Translations under genes and position numbers: made by a program
Notes under the pieces: model-generated
Databases searched by the model: none
Seen by the model: only the letters and a program-made list of their open reading frames with translations
What the model was told of the DNA's origin: nothing
From: Owenweeksia sp.
Lineage (GTDB): Bacteria > Bacteroidota > Bacteroidia > Flavobacteriales > Schleiferiaceae
Direction: 5' to 3'
Assembly: GCA_028285465.1 (NCBI GenBank)
Contig: JANQPD010000025.1
Coordinates: forward strand, 1 to 64,000
DNA: 64,000 nucleotides
In this document: piece by piece, positions 63,800-64,000 of the stretch
Position numbering within the stretch: position 1 is the stretch's first letter
Layout of the letters: the number at the start of each line of letters is the position of its first letter

Positions 63800-64000
63800 A
63801 GAAGTATTTACAAGCTGATGTATATCAGGCGGCAATTGAGCGACTGGAATTTGCTTTTGACGAAGCGAAAAAAGTGTATTGCAGCTTTAGCGGGGGTAAA
63901 GACAGTGGGGTTATGCTCAATCTGGCGCTTGAAGTAGCCAGAAAGAAAAATAAATTGCCTCTCGATGTTTTAGTGGTAGATCTGGAAGCACAATACAAAA
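63796..64000 (+). CDS. PAPS-reductase-family protein (IbrA/DUF3440-like), start of gene
   Basis: First 68 residues of a protein cut by the window edge. It carries the ATP-pyrophosphatase P-loop SFSGGKDSGVMLNL and the following VDLEAQYK stretch, the pattern of IbrA/DUF3440 proteins of the PAPS-reductase superfamily, which are common on phages and genomic islands and are often paired with a ParB-like nuclease (IbrB). Its ATG overlaps the helicase stop by 4 bases. Its substrate is unknown; a DndC-like sulfur-transfer role is possible but not supported here. Confidence 0.75.
   Translation, partial: MKKYLQADVYQAAIERLEFAFDEAKKVYCSFSGGKDSGVMLNLALEVARKKNKLPLDVLVVDLEAQYK

Noticed and set aside
1-64000. 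CRISPR arrays
   Set aside because: No regularly spaced short repeats were seen; the repeat at 47 kb is coding and 270 bp long.

Overview
The window looks like a chromosome segment from a polysaccharide-degrading Bacteroidota bacterium. The signs are: type IX secretion sorting domains on three large secreted proteins, a TonB-dependent receptor, an S46 dipeptidyl peptidase, a complete moxR/batABCDE (aerotolerance) operon, Bacteroidota-type promoter elements (TTG ... TAnnTTTG) and few strong Shine-Dalgarno sequences. No rRNA or other marker fixes the genus. The last 2.7 kb is visibly more AT-rich than the rest.

Layout. 1-25.1 kb is a hexuronate/pectin utilisation region: a sulfatase end, two GH28 enzymes, a glycerate kinase/GntP permease pair, and the isomerase pathway for galacturonate and glucuronate. 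UxaC feeds UxaB then UxaA on one branch, and an SDR mannonate oxidoreductase then UxuA on the other. Both converge on KDG, KdgK and Eda, giving pyruvate and glyceraldehyde 3-phosphate. The genes from about 23.3 kb down to 6.6 kb all lie on the minus strand with tiny gaps or overlaps, and include a TRAP transporter, a GH28, a TonB receptor, a secreted beta-helix protein and a Tat-exported protein. An ECF sigma factor and a divergent LacI regulator follow, with a tandem palindromic operator between them.

25.1-32 kb: an S46 dipeptidyl peptidase, a short formylglycine-generating-enzyme-like protein coupled to a PdeM-type phosphoesterase, a fructosamine-kinase-family protein and a 7TM hybrid histidine kinase. 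32.3-40.5 kb: the eight-gene Bat operon. 40.5-46.2 kb: a MerA-like flavoprotein, a GH10 xylanase lipoprotein, small outer-membrane-type proteins, an acyl-CoA carboxylase beta subunit and a Spy-like protein. 46.3-55.6 kb: two giant T9SS-exported beta-propeller adhesin-like proteins flanking a small lipoprotein. 55.7-61 kb: a CLC transporter, AspS, TadA, a small membrane protein and a bacilliredoxin.

61.1-64 kb: a CAT-anticodon tRNA whose 3' end is duplicated 124 bp downstream, each copy followed by a terminator. Then come a gene-poor AT-rich stretch with a decayed IS3-type transposase, a probable frameshifted or recoded gene, a SNF2-like helicase and the start of a PAPS-reductase-family (IbrA/DUF3440-like) gene. 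This looks like the left end of a mobile island inserted at the tRNA, continuing beyond the window.
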